A stretch of DNA of 64,000 nucleotides from assembly GCA_000149265.1 (NCBI GenBank), contig CH003416.1:1309451-1373450 (forward strand). The letters run 5' to 3'. Below are positions 1 through 13,470 of this stretch, one piece after another (within the stretch, counting starts at the first letter, position 1; every line of letters starts with the position of its first letter). The notes under the pieces are model-generated. The model worked only from the letters and a program-made list of their open reading frames with translations. It searched no databases and was not told the DNA's origin. The DNA comes from Ciona savignyi (taxonomy: Eukaryota > Chordata > Ascidiacea > Phlebobranchia > Cionidae). Position numbers and translations under genes: made by a program.

Positions 1-877
1 ACGGCTTCTGTGCAGGACGTGCGATTCCATAAACTGCAAGAGCCCAACTCTTTATTGTCAATAAATTGCAAAAGCCCAACATTTATTGTCAATTGCATTT
101 TACACATTGAACAACTAGAAAATATATTACACCCACTTTTCTCGAATTTTTTATTGTTATTGTAAAAAAGTTTAAATTGGTAGAAAGATATTTAATATCC
201 CACAATAAATGGGTTTGTCAGTATTGCATTTCTATTACAAACACATGCCGTTTTATACCTTTTGCTTGTAAATAAATTTCGTTATTTGTATTTGTATGTA
301 AAAGTTATTTTACTCGTATTTGTTTTTTCGTCTTAATACAACACATTTTATTAACCAACGAAAAAAAACAATATTATGTTTTGACAGAATATGGTTAATT
401 TTGATATATGTATATATGTTAATTATACTAGTTGATGGCTAGAAATTCGCCCGAAAGAATCTGATTAAATTTTTACACCTTTAAATTTAGCATACACTTA
501 GAATACCACACAGGTTAAGGCCAATGTACCTTGTGGTGTTATAGCATGGTAGCAGCAGGGAGTACACACCATCATATATAGCATGGTAGCAGCAGGGGGT
601 ACATTACATATATTTTAAAAGTTGTTTATAAGACAACTACGTTATATTCATCATTCATGTTAACCCTGTGATACAATCGTACACTGAGTTGATCGAAAAA
701 ATAACGAAGGAGTAGCAGCATACTTTTACCTTCATATAAATCTTTATTATTGAAATATTTAAAATAAATTGGATCTTCTATGCTGACACTTCTAAATTAA
801 CTCGCTCACGTTTTCTTGAGAGTATACATCACGTTTTCATCACCGGGTGGAAAACACAGGTAAATCAACCCAGCGGA
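1..877. other. AT-rich non-coding stretch
   Basis: I see no coding exon here. The only structure is a short direct duplication at 541-602. On the - strand a possible polyadenylation hexamer (AATAAA on -, near 743-750) lies downstream of the candidate exon at 878-1136, so part of this stretch could be its 3' UTR. This is inference from position only. Confidence 0.4.
541..602 (+). repeat. Short direct duplication
   Basis: The unit ATAGCATGGTAGCAGCAGGG occurs twice, at about 541 and 579, each time followed by a GTACA-like end. The spacing is about 38 bp. It is either a small local duplication or the remains of a dispersed repeat; no function is evident. Confidence 0.6.
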
Positions 878-1136
878 CTACACGAAAATGAATAAAACCT
901 TTTCAAACTGAACACGTTTTTTGATGCCGGTGAGGTTACTGCGGCGACTAGCAACTGGTTTCGGAGCAGGTACCGGAGGGTTTTTATGGGCTTCAAGCGA
1001 TACGCAGCATGTCGATTTGACAAGAGTATCTAAAACACGATTTGTGCGGGGGGTTTCCACATTGGCCCTGATCCCAATGTATTTGATCACGTGACCATTA
1101 TTGCCGATTTGTTGGGAGTAACGTCGAAGCCGCAGC
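878..1136 (-). CDS. Candidate 3'-terminal coding exon with an RVxF-type motif
   Basis: On the - strand an open frame runs from a splice-acceptor-like site (TTTTCATGTCGTAG before 1136) to a TAG at 878-880, about 86 codons. It is clearly more GC-rich than its surroundings. The reading includes a basic Pro/Ala segment and ends near KKRVQFEK, which fits the RVxF consensus for docking to protein phosphatase 1. No initiating ATG fits, so if real it is the last exon of a gene whose other exons lie to the right on -; I could not find them. Alternatives are a chance ORF in a GC-rich island or a decayed retroposed fragment. The frame and acceptor are visible; the PP1 link is inference from a short, common motif. 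Confidence 0.3.
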
Positions 1137-4100
1137 CTACGACATGAAAACGTTATTTAAATACTACACACAAGTCCGATATTATTTTCGCTATTTTATT
1201 TGTTCACGGTGCGCAAATTTATGTAAATAAAGATCCACTATTGGCTTTGTTATGTCGCGGCATTTAGTATGCGCCAGAATTCTTCGAATTTCAAGCACAC
1301 TAAAGAATCGATAAATAAATAAAGTTTTTGTTTGACAACAGTAATAAGAAATACCAACATGGTAAGTAATATTTCTAATGGAGGCAATAAATATTAAAAT
1401 TGTAAAATTTTTACTATATAACATAAATTAAAAAACCTTCGCAAAATCTCATTGGTATTTTTTAAAGTTAATTAAAAAGGTTGAGACCCCAACCTATGTG
1501 CGGGCTATGTAAAAACAAGAAAATTCCAGGATGCATTTTTGTGCAGGATGTCCTCACTATAATTTCACAATTCACACAACCTTTTCAATACGTGCTTTAC
1601 GTGTTTCGTAACCCAATACTTAACAAACTGAAGTGAAAAAGAAAGCCAAAGACTGCAATATCATGCTTGGTTGGTATAGCTATAAATAAATTAGAACTTC
1701 CCAAAGCGCTCAACGAAGGTGAGGATGTGTACGGTTGCTTAACGGTTGGTTAATTTTGGAAGCTAATAGGCGGACCCAAGTTGGTTAATTACTAGTTTCT
1801 ATGCTTCGAAAAAAAAAAAAAAAAACTATTTTAACACATCAAAGCAGTCTGGGAAAAAACATATTGAAGCAATTTAGAGGTTATTTTGTATATTTTTAAA
1901 CGAATAGAGACAACCATAATACATCCACCGCAATCAAGTGCGTAATATCTTAAGTTTCTTATCTCTAGTTAAAATGTTTAGTTTATGATAAAGTTCGGAT
2001 AGAAAACATATTAACATTTTAAATATGGCGTGTCGTGTGAGCACTTAATTTAAAGCTTTTACCGCTCTCGCCCAAGAAGAAAACGCAAAATGCTGTTTTA
2101 TTGTTTTTAATGCCGACTTATTGGTTCACTTTTGATTTAACACAGAAAATCCAGGGTTGATTTTTGTTTTAGGCGATATTTTATGTAGTGTATTATATGC
2201 ATCACAACGAGAGAGATGAATATCATAACGAATATTTGTTATAGGACCAATATTTAATTTATTTTTTTTAAATTAAAGCTAATTTACAAGATTTTTGTTT
2301 AAAGGCTTAATAACGTAATTCGCCTTGACTAGATTCTATCTTTACTCGAGCATGCCGTCTAGCGGTGGTTTGAACACTTATACGAGAGACCTCCCTGATA
2401 TCAACAACCTGGCAAATTTCTAATGAAAACACCATACGCTTAGGATAGATGATTGATGTTCACTCTAAGATACTATTCGACAAAAGATCATTGTAATATT
2501 TGGACTAGATAAAATGCTTTAGTGGGAAAAATGTTTTGGGCAAACTGACTAGATGAAGAGATATATTCTTGCAAGCTGTGCTCTATTGCAACGAACACTT
2601 TATTAATTTTAATATTTATTCCAACACGAAGCGTACGAATGTTTTATTTACACACGGCTGAGCACAGAAATACATCTGGTACAACAAAATATAACTGTAA
2701 CTGATGTGGCTTACAACAACATACTGGTTGTGGTGTACAGTGAACAAGCTGGTAAGTATCTCGACGATGAGTATTGTGAAAACAGTTCGAACGCATGTTT
2801 TCGCAGCAGGCATTCGCAAAGTGTATTTTACAGTACGATATACCCCTCGGTTGAGTGGGGATACATTACATAGTCGCACGTGTTGCTGAAACAACAAACC
2901 ATTGCTCTTAATATGACGATTGGGAAAATAGGAAAACAGAACCGTTCCTAATTTCTAATCCATAAATTCAGCTTTACTCGTTGGCAAAAGACAAGCCTAT
3001 TATGCCAAATTTGGCAACTCGCCAAAAAGCACTCGGTATTTAAACGATTTTCTTTTAACCATAACTTCTCAACAAGGTATACAAAAACTTCGGTGACATG
3101 GTGCAAGATTAAAAGCTGAGATTTTTTACACGATTTTCGCATGTATAAATATTTTTGTTTAAAAATAATATTTGTTTAATTAAAAGAGGAATCATTATCG
3201 TTTTGTTATGTTTTGTTGTTTGTTAAAATGTTGTTGATACTTTTATAACTATGGTGGGTATTCCATTATTTAAATACAACTTTAAATATAGTATAGGAAT
3301 GACAGTGATCATAGCAAATAGGTACACCCCCTTTTATGTGCCGTCACTAATAAGGTGTTAGATTATTACGTCTGGAACTTATAGTTCTGACTAAGAATTT
3401 CGATTAAAAGTGCAATTCAGTAAGGTTTATTTCAATAACAAAACTCCCCCTACAAATACATGTAATAAGCCAGCGCGTTAGACAAAGCCTCATGTTTAAC
3501 GTGTCACCTGATTCATACGTACATCCACGTGTGCGATAATGTGAGGCCAAACCTATTTCCGATTGGCTGGGCGGGAAAGCGTCATTGGGACAAAAAAGGC
3601 AGTACGATTATAAGCATGGATGCAACTGATGTTATACGCCATTGAGCGAGATGTTACCAGCTGACATATAATCACGTAAGTGTCATTTTATATATTTTAC
3701 CTAATTTAATATCTAGATTTTACAATAATACTCGTACCTTATTAACTATAAAGATGTTGAGTTTCCATTGAAAATTAATCTTTACGGCATTTTTACCGCG
3801 GTATTTTGTAACTGGACTCAGTAGGTCGTTAAGGTTCGTTACATTCTGGGTGTTAAATTATAGTAAGTCATTGCCTTTATTTCTTTGTAAAACTAAACAG
3901 TATATTTTGGGATCAAACTAACTGAAATAGAATTCCAACCAGCACCTGAACAGGCCCCGACAGAAGGGAAGCGGTAAAAAGTGATAACTTTGCTTATATA
4001 TTTGAATTAATGAATAAAACATAAATGAAATAACATATTTAGTAATAGAAATTGCTTTTTGTAAGAAAACGAATCAGCCGCCGTGTAGTGGTATGAGCGA

Positions 4101-7100
4101 CACACTACTGTAAGAGAAAATGCAACCATGTCATTTTTTGTTCCGCTTAACACACAATTAAGTCTTTTTCAAATAGAAACAGAATCCATCCTTGTAAAAT
4201 GTAAAATAAATTAACCATTCTTGGGTAAATAAGACCCACTAGACCGGCCATGCTAAATGGAACAGAATAAAAGCATGACAATAATCAAAAAGTTTTGAGA
4301 AGGGGACATATGTCTTACATCACGCTCTATGTCAGATAACGCCCATTTGATGACAAAGCCATCATGTATTCTCAACTGTACGTGATTTTCTTTTCGATTG
4401 ACTGACTGTCAACGAGAGGCTATGAAATTTTTTCCGCATGATTACACACGTTTCACGTACGATGAGTTACATAGAAGAAGAATTTGTTCATTTAGTTGAG
4501 CGACTTGACTGGTGGTGACAGACACAAGATTTTTTTAATTTTTTTTTGTATAAAGTAGCGTATTCGACCGCCAAGTTACACTTAACACACCGAGCTGTAA
4601 TGGTTGGACAACTCTCTGAGATTAGAATAAAACTTTAATGTGATATATATCTAATCTAAATCGATATTTTGAAAATTTGAATGAACAGATAGTGAGAAAA
4701 TAGGCTGATTTCTCTCAAATAAAAAATGTGGGAGCGAATAACAGGTTATAGTGTGAGGTTCTTTGCGTGAGAAGAATAGGCGGAAACACAAAAGAAATTG
4801 ATACCAGTAGCACAGACACAATGCGATGGCTCTACTGCTACTGTAATTAAATCCCAGTCTGAAATCAAGTCTATTCAGAGCAAGTAACCGGTTGTGGGTA
4901 AATAAAGTTCCTATACAAAACGCGCACGTCAGTGCCTGAGCACTCAATGAAAAAGAAAAACCTCTTGAAAGACGCCAATATCGGATTTCTGTTTTTGAGA
5001 AAATAATTTTAAAATAAAATTTCAGTGCGTTAGTGGATGGTACATTTCGTCCCGCCAAAACCCACACCATAAACACGCGGACCATGGGAGAGTCGAGGCG
5101 TAAACTCCAGTAAACCGTAACCAGGTAGAGTCTAAATGACGCACTGAACGAACTAAACGCATTTAATCAGGGCCAGTGTAGTTCTGTACAGCAGGGATCT
5201 CTTGTGTCCGCGTTCTAAAGTATTTTATGTTTTTTCACAGGGACTATGATTTCAGATAAGATATTACCGGCATCGTGTCTTTAACGAGGCACAGTAGAAC
5301 GAAATCTTGCGTTTCGTGTGCATCTGTTTATAAGGTAAGATGTAATAAAATAAAACACCTCTATTTGGCAATATGTTAGAAATGTTAACAAAAATTCAGT
5401 ATTAAAATGTACGTTAATTTCAGAATACGTAATCACCGAATTGACCATGCTGGAAACGATATAAGGAAGAAATGGTTAATCAGGTAAACCAACAACTTAT
5501 TTTTGGTAAAAAACAATTTATTTTCTGTATTTTAAACCGTGATGACGTAATAATTCCGGAACGAACGTGCTCAAGTGTGTCGAACACGTGACCGTTTGCG
5601 GTGAAGTTTAATCCAACAGCTTGGTCTGAAACCAACTGTCAAAAATACAACCATATTCTAGTTTAAGCTGTTTTAAACCAAAAAATATAATTTTCAAGCA
5701 GGTTTATTTGGAAACATTATGGATTCTAAAGTAAGGTAGGACTATGGGTTCCGTGGTTTAGTGAAATGGTGGTGGGTGCGACCGTTGAGCTTAAATGCAC
5801 ACGATGATGACATCGAGCTTTTTGAATAGAATCACGTGACTAATCATGTGATGTGATGTCAAATAATGATAGGTCTGATATTATACGGCTGCTTTATCAT
5901 AAAGTGAGAGTTCCAACAAGATTTAATCAAATATTAATTTACTTGTGTCCGACCAGAAAACGTCGAGATGCCAACTATGTAAGTCGGGGTAGTGGTCATT
6001 TTAAATTTGTTTTCACTTTTGATGCAGTTACGTATTGACCCCCTTTGCCAGTTTCGTAAACTGTCATGTGTCGAATGTGACGCATTTGATTTGCTGATCG
6101 ACGGTCTCGGAAGTTCTACCTTCTGACATTTGCGTATTACAATATTCTTGGTATCGACAATTAATATTAAACCAATAATGAGTAATCATGTATGGGGTGC
6201 CAGTATAAAGTAAGGTTCTGTCGTATTTTACCACATCGACAATTTTACCAAGAGATAGACCGCGGGCTTGAGTTTCTTAAGTTAAACTTATCACACACTT
6301 CAGTACACAGATTTGTCTATCGTGACACGTGTTGATACTGTGGTCTTAAGCATCTATAAGATACAGATGACCTATTAAAATGATTTTTAATATTTTCCTA
6401 TTTTAAAGAGAAAGCTAAGCGAAAATAAAAAATAGGTGACAGGGGGAGTCGCGTTCAAACAGATCTGGTGTTGGTACTGCATCAAAACTGAATAAATTTT
6501 GGTGGTGGGGTAGAAAAGAAAATGATGACATAACCCAAAATGACATTTGAATGACTGCTATATGGGTCATCGCAAAACTGATACTTTAATTGATTTAAAA
6601 CAACAGATAGCCATAACCACACGAATAACTTAAACGCACGCATGGTGTATTTTCTCTACAGCGCTGTTTTAATGTAAGTTTGGTGTTAAGTCTCGGTTGC
6701 TATAGGTTGGTGCAATAATAACAACGCACGCTAGTTTGTTTTTGCATGCTTAAAATAACTGGTGCTAGTAACGGTGGCGGGCTTATAAACACAAAAGGCT
6801 TGCGCGGGAGATGTTGCACGAGTTTCTAAAATATTTTCAGTAAAACGATAACAATTATTTAAGCACTTGAATTTTAATGTAAGATCAAAACTTGTGCAAT
6901 TTGTCTCGTGCATAGCCTGCCCAATTAAAGCCACTATAGAATGCTTCATCTACTAGGTTAGCTGGAAAAGCTAGCTCTAGCTGATGAAGCAAACTAAAGA
7001 GGTCCGCCTCGACCGTATATACAAACTAATCACGAGTTCCGATAAATAAAATTTATAAATGATTCGGCGTCACTGATAAAGTTTAAATACAAATATAAAG

Positions 7101-10100
7101 TGTTTCTGAAAATGTGTATTGTTGTTATTATTAAATGTAGGCTTATACTTGATTTGATTGATTTATTATTCCTTTTTCTTAATACTTTATTGGCATTAAC
7201 CGTATATAATGAGTTATATTATGAGTGACTATTTAATTTTTTTGGACTTATGTAAAATACGTTTAATGCTTTTTATTATGCAACACGTGTGGAAACATGC
7301 GAATGCGTATTCGGAAATGTAGGGTGGACGTTTAAAAGCCGTCCATTCTTAGTTTCGAATGCGCGCACGCATTGTACTATCAGCATTTGCTCCATAGCAC
7401 CATCTCGCGGTGGCTGTTCTGCATGCTGAAGGTAATGGTCGTAGATTAATTATTTAGTTTATACTGTACTTAACTAAAAAGCTAAGCATGTTCTTTTAAG
7501 CTATTCGTGGTTAAATCTTACTTTTTGTTTTTTTATACAACAAAATAAGCAACTGTAAAGTTAAAACATATTCATTTACAGACATGAACGAACACTTGCG
7601 AAATTAAACTAACGATTCTACCAGGACTGCTGATCGAAGAAACATTCTCAGCTCTTTCACTAACTCATTTATATTTAAATTACAACTAACCGGCCGCATT
7701 AAATCTTAGATTGTAGTGCAAAATGCTTTGCCTATTTTGCTTAAGCCATATTTTACTCCAAGCTAGATTTGATCACTTTGACGAATATGACGTCATAACT
7801 ATGCACCTAATGTCAACTTTAGATTGTATCTAGCGCAACCTTACAAAGCTGCTTAATATTAACAATTAACTAAAACTTATTTGCGATTCACGATTTACTA
7901 AATATACAGTTTAATTTTAAAGGGAATATGTTACTACGAAGAGCATGCATAGCATTGTATTCGTACATGCATTGTTGAACGACTAATTTACTTTGCAATT
8001 ACTAACACTGTGTTTTAATTTTTAATCAAATTGTAAATATTTTAACAATATGGCTGCTAATACTGTTGTACATATTGACGATAGGCAGATATGTTTTTGT
8101 TTACAGTTGTGTGTATATAATATAAACCAAGTGTATACGCCCCCTAAATAACGAAGTGCAATGTATATGTAGACATTACGAAGGGTTATAGCGGGTGTTG
8201 AGTGTTAGTTCTGTGTAATTCGTGACAAATTGTTTGTGTTTTGAATTACCAATCGTATAATCCAATGTTTTGGCCATCAACAATTTTACATGATTACCAC
8301 ATTTCGTTTAATAAACCTATTGGAATTGGAATAATTGCGATTACTAAAAATATGTTTATGTAGTATTGTATTCTGCCGATCACCTAAAAAAACTACACTT
8401 TGTGAAATATTTCATTTTGAATTATCTTTTCAAGAAAACCCTGAAAAATATCTACAGTACCTTTATTTCTTATTGGCTAAGTGCGTTTAAAGTAGCAAAG
8501 CATATGGGAAAGATATCTGGAAATAACACTTTTGTTCCAAAGTTCCAGGCCATATTTTCTGTAATAAATGGGTTTCGGAGAAAAATCGGGTTGTAAATGT
8601 AATTGTAAAGTTGACAACTTGTGATATGTAGTATCTTTTCGTTTATACACTAAATAAAGAATTAAAAGATTAAATCAGTAAATACAACAAACGTATTTAA
8701 ATATATCTGAAAGAAACAAATGAAATGTTAACCTAAAGTACTAATAAATCAGTATTGTTTAGTCCAATTTAGAATTAAAACTAAATGACTAATTCAAGAA
8801 ATAAAAAAATCCTTAAAACCGACTAAAACGTGGAATAAGTTAATCCATCAATGTATGACTAAACACAAATTAAAACCATACACGGGGATACAATATATAG
8901 GAAAGACATGCAATATTTTTGTGGATAGTCCAAATTTTGTTCAATATGATTTATAGGGTATTTATGTTTTACCCGAGTAAATTTGGAAACGCAAGGAGCG
9001 TTATACACGGGCTTGTGACTTTGCTTTTGTATTAGCATGAACTAATTTTTCGCTAAGTTCAGGAGATGTCTGTATTGTGCTTTGTTCGAGGACACAACCA
9101 CAAGCAAGCGACCCGTTTTAAATTACATTCCCTCCCGCTAAAAGACAAAACTCTAACGCATTAAATATACCAAAAAATAAGATAAGAAATTACTTGTTTT
9201 TCTTCATACAGAATGAATAAATTACATACACACATATCCTTAAATAAACAGTTACTGAACAAGCGTCATGTGTCACACAAATAGCAAGGTCGCAAACGCT
9301 TTCACGGAACTAAGTTAATCGAAAAAAATATATTGCATGTGAAATTTTCGATCGCGTGTTATATCAGATCTTGGAAAAGTGGCACCATTTAACCACATAC
9401 CAACTATGCCACACTTACTTTTATGCATGCACAATAGAACAATGGCATAATTCTATTCAGTACAGTAGGAGCAGTTTTTGTTACATCGCGATCTTTTCAA
9501 ATACACAATTTTAAAAACAGTTAACCATTTGACTTTAACATTTTAAAATATTTTTGAGGTATTTCGGAAAAATCATATTTAATAAACTTTTTTTCCACCG
9601 AAAAAACGTCCCGTGTCATTAAAAATGTTTGCAAAATCAGGGATTGGACCACTTAAAGGTGCGATTTAATAAATCCCATTATATCTTCTATATCGGGTGA
9701 CGACACAGAGTGACGACACAGAACAGGTGAATGGAAATTCAAGATTACAAATTCGTCTCCCGCCTTTTAATCCTAGACACGATGTCGCCAACAAACGGGG
9801 ACCGTCCACCCACAAAGACAACGCCCCAACCCGGTCGTTAACACCGTGGAGTTCACTTTTACTACAAATTAAAAATAAGGTTGCATGGCAAACCTTTTCT
9901 TACCTATAGGGTTTGTAACGAATTTATTTTTATCGAAAATGAAGCATAATCGGTGGGACCTAGTTTATTTGCATTAAGAAAGATTTACACTGTGTATTAC
10001 TGCAGATTATTTTGAACACATGATTAAATATCCCACGACTGCATGGTTATATTTATTATTTAGATATAGTAAGCAAGATATTCATTCAACAATATATTTA

Positions 10101-11070
10101 ACATCCGACAACACTAAACTACCAATCATTGTAAGTTTAAAATTTGATGTTATCGATAATTTAAGTTGATAAAATGCGACGCGTTGATTATTGTATTCTT
10201 AATCCTAATTCCACGTATTTCGATTTGGAATAATTTTAAGACATAAAAGTTTTTTTTTTAATAATAGCCTTACAGTTTTATAACAGCATTAAAGTGAAAT
10301 TTGTAAACATTTAGCAATTAATTAAGATATCTTTATTATCCATACGAAATAATTATCATGGTTATATATTCAATGGCCGAATTCAATGTTATAAAAGTTT
10401 TGTAGCGTTTTTACTAGTTTATTTTTGTTATGCAAACTTTACGGGATATTACAATAACAAATTGCATTCGTGCTAAAGAATAGCGCAAGAATAAATAAAA
10501 ATAGTCGCACTTAATAAACAAACATTGTCACCTGCAGCAAAGACAACATTGTTTTACAATGATCTGAAATGCAAACTGAACAACACAAACTTACATGAAT
10601 GATGCCGAAAGAATCACCTTTGCAGGCAACAAAGCAATGCTAAAAAAACAATGGACGAGTTCGAACGCTGGACAATGAGGTCTTATCGCATCGCGTACGA
10701 CAACAATGCAGTTCCCAGTAGGCTGTAGCCAGTGCAAGGCCGACTCTCAAAAGCTGCAGGCCGACGAGGTGTATTTGGCCTCAGGTATTATTCGGTTTTC
10801 GAAGGGGTCGTCCGAATTGCAGCCTCTTGAACCAGGATTAAACGAGTCATTGTCTCTTTTCATAGTGTGGTAGTTTATAATCAGTCTCATCAGGTCTATT
10901 CCTTCATACTGACAGTGACTGCTCACAGAGAGGGCATACCCACGACCCACGATAGTATAAGTACTTGAAAATAGTTGGGAAAGGAGGCGTAAATAGTTAC
11001 CATGCTTAATTACTAACAAACGTAATTTACATTGCAGGATTGGTAGAATTTTTGACAAGCACAGATAAAA
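1137..11070. other. Long intergenic region upstream of the + strand Dlx gene
   Basis: Nearly 10 kb without a convincing coding gene. Long ORFs here (for example 4651-5085 on - and 2616-2897 on -) have unbiased composition and no family resemblance. Promoter-like islands lie at 3490-3690 (E-box, inverted CCAAT, GC box and a downstream GTAAGTG donor) and around 5100-5480, where acceptor- and donor-like sites bracket small segments. A perfect palindromic CRE (TGACGTCA) sits at 7788-7795. This territory is a plausible long-range regulatory domain for Dlx, and could hold non-coding exons. Confidence 0.4.
3490..3690 (+). promoter_or_regulatory. Promoter-like island ending in a splice donor
   Basis: In AT-rich surroundings this block has a CACGTG E-box (about 3526), an inverted CCAAT box (GATTGGCTGG, about 3560), a GC-box/E2F-like GGGCGGGAAA directly after it, and about 110 bp further a strong donor-like ATCACGTAAGTG. 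That order is typical of a TATA-less promoter with a short non-coding first exon. No downstream coding exon could be assigned, so a non-coding transcript or a distant 5' UTR exon of the Dlx gene at 11071 is possible. Motifs are seen; function is inferred. Confidence 0.3.
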
Positions 11071-13470
11071 ATGTCGAGCGTGGTGGAATCGCATTTGGGT
11101 TTCTATCCTGCGGGCGCTTACACTGCAGCGCAATTTACCTCTGGAAGTATCAAAGAACCAAAACAGCCGGATTCGTCACATCAGTTTCCAAAATTTGCTG
11201 CCTATTTAGGCAAAGGACAAGTGTCAGTAAATAGCCAAAGTTCGACAAACCGGGAGAGCTATCATTATATGCCACAGATTGGCTATCAGAATGGAAACAG
11301 CGAACTTGCATACAATCCGATATCGCTGCCATACTCGATTCCATATTACCCATACGATAGCAAGATTGTATCTGATGATGTTTCTAATCTTTACAATTCA
11401 ACAAACGATATAACTGAGGCAGTTCTAACACCACCACCCACAACTGAAAATTGGCAAGTTGGGAAGCCAAGACACCAACAAGAAGATCAGTTTATGTTTC
11501 CACCATTTGCTACCAACTATAGCAGTTATCAATGCCAGCAGGCAGCAAGTTTGCCACAGAACACTGTCACAGATACGCCGCCAACCACTCCTGAATCCGA
11601 AATCCCAGCCACTTCGACATCTTCTACATCAACCTTACCTACAAATATATTCAGTAAATTGGATCCCACTCAAGACCACGATGTCCCTGAAGACCCAATT
11701 TCTATAACAGATGTTAATTTGTCTTCTAGTTTTACTCAAGGTAAATATAAGTTTTATTTACACATTCTGCGTTTATTATATATTACATACATTCCAACGA
11801 TAAACATAGCATAACGATGTTTATATTTCACAGAAAGTGGAACTTCCGAAACAAGTATATCGCAGCAAAAAAGTGATGAAGATTTAATACAAGACAGCAG
11901 TGATCAACTTACACACCGGCCTTCACAAGGGATCGCATCAGGTACTAGTTTTTAAACCTTGGTCTTTAATACATACTTATTAAAACTTGTTTATTGAACC
12001 TAGTTTATTGAACCTTGTTTATTGAAACTTGTTTATTCAGACAAACAAGAAGCCTCCAATGAAGACAGTCCGTTTTGTCCTTCCAACGCATCTCCTCAGC
12101 CGTCGCCCTTGTCCTCGGTCGAGTCGGATCCCGGTGCTGAATCTACTCACGGCGAAGCCATTAATGATAGCACAGCTTCTGCCAACACATGCAAGTCTAA
12201 AAAGAAACGAAATCCAAGAACTGTTTACTCAAACTATCAGCTTCAAGAACTGCATTCGTACTTCAAGAAAGTTCAGTATCTCGCTCTACCAGAGAGAGCT
12301 AGACTTGCAGCTGCACTTGGTCTAACTCAGACTCAGGTGATTGGATTTGTTAATTTAATATTAAAATTATAGATTTTTTTATTTTTCTTGTAGGCTACTG
12401 TTGTGTTTTCTTTAAAAATCAAATAATCCAATCAAACATTTTATAGGTCAAAGTTTGGTTCCAAAACAGACGATCAAAAATCAAGAAGCTTCTTAAATCA
12501 GGAGTCGTTCAAGATTTGGACGAAATTGGAATCCAGTCTGTTATCGACAATCAAGCTCCTGAATTCGACCCTGAACAGCCGTCCGAGGCAACAAAACGTG
12601 CTAGAAGTTATGATGATCACGTAGACACTGAATCGACGCAGTGGAACGCTCCAAAACAACATTGTCCATCCAATGATGGGTAAGACTGATAAATACAATT
12701 CCGTTATATTTTACGCTATGTTTTATTGGTTTACTTTAAACCTAAATAAACTGTACTAAAATTATAGTACGTTGATATGTTTATTTTGTAGGTTATATTT
12801 GATTTTTGAATTCTGAATCTTTCAAAGTTTAAAAACAATTATTTTCTCTTTAGCCCTAACGTGCACGGCGGTCAAGGAACTATTCATTATTCCTCGTACC
12901 AACCAACCGCGACTCACCAAAGCAACGAGATGCAAAGATTTCAGCAAGAACACGCAAACCCGATGATGAACTACCAGTTGTACCAACACGCCAACACATT
13001 TCACGGTTAGCGAATGTCATTTACTGTGTATATTTTGGTGGTTGATATTTTTTCTTGTTCAAGCATTTTATGCTACAGATAGACCTAGAGAACAATACTC
13101 ACTTTCCAATGCAAGCTTCCTTTTAGTTAAACTATTTATTATTCAATAACTTATTAATGATTCGTTTATATGCTTTAACATGTAATTAAATGCAGGTATA
13201 AATAACAACCTTCCCTTCGGCACCAACTTTGATTCAAGTGATTACGAGAACGGAATACTCAAGTCAAATTTTTCTTCTTCGTCTCCGAGCGACGCCAACC
13301 AAAACTATCAGCCGCCGTCATACGGCGCTGCAGACCTTACCGCTTCCGAAGGACAATTCGCAAACCAATCACCCACAGATGGTTATATGAGAACCGACCA
13401 CTCAATGCACCAAAACCAAAGCGTTGCTTTACCAAACACATTTGATTCTTACAAGGGCAACTTTTGGTAA
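11071..13470 (+). CDS. Dlx: Distal-less/Dlx homeobox transcription factor, divergent copy
   Basis: Six exons: 11071-11740, 11834-11941, 12041-12336, 12447-12679, 12854-13005, 13196-13470, giving 577 aa. The start is supported by an in-frame TGA 18 nt upstream. The homeodomain is residues 315-374: it has [20 protein letters not shown] followed by [11 protein letters not shown], including Gln50 and Asn51 for DNA contact. An intron falls between homeodomain codons 44 and 45, the same place as in the partner gene on -. Flanks are Ser/Thr/Pro/Gln-rich, as in Dlx activation regions. Compared with typical Dlx it has Asn at homeodomain position 3, Val at 7 and 47, and Ile at 56, and helix 1 is much altered (ELHSYFKKV). 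Known Ciona Dll-A and Dll-B form such a linked pair; I do not assign which this is. Expected role: nuclear regulator of ectoderm and anterior epidermal fates. Confidence 0.95.

Noticed and set aside
2616-2897. 93-codon ORF on - with an overlapping 61-codon ORF on +
   Set aside because: Mutual shadows; neither resembles a protein family and neither has a supported start or splice sites.
4651-5085. 144-codon ORF on -
   Set aside because: Hydrophobic-aromatic mixture typical of translated AT-rich DNA, no start context, no domain, and no splice partners. Probably chance.
7788-7795. Perfect CRE palindrome as a stand-alone regulatory site
   Set aside because: An 8-bp match is expected by chance at a low rate over 64 kb; another TGACGTCA lies inside a B-box gene exon near 20850, so no claim is made.
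9697-9909. 70-codon ORF on +
   Set aside because: Begins from a non-ATG start, low complexity, no neighbours to splice to.
10747-11133. 128-codon ORF on - overlapping the Dlx start
   Set aside because: Antisense to the 5' region and first exon of the + Dlx gene; composition is explained by the opposite strand.
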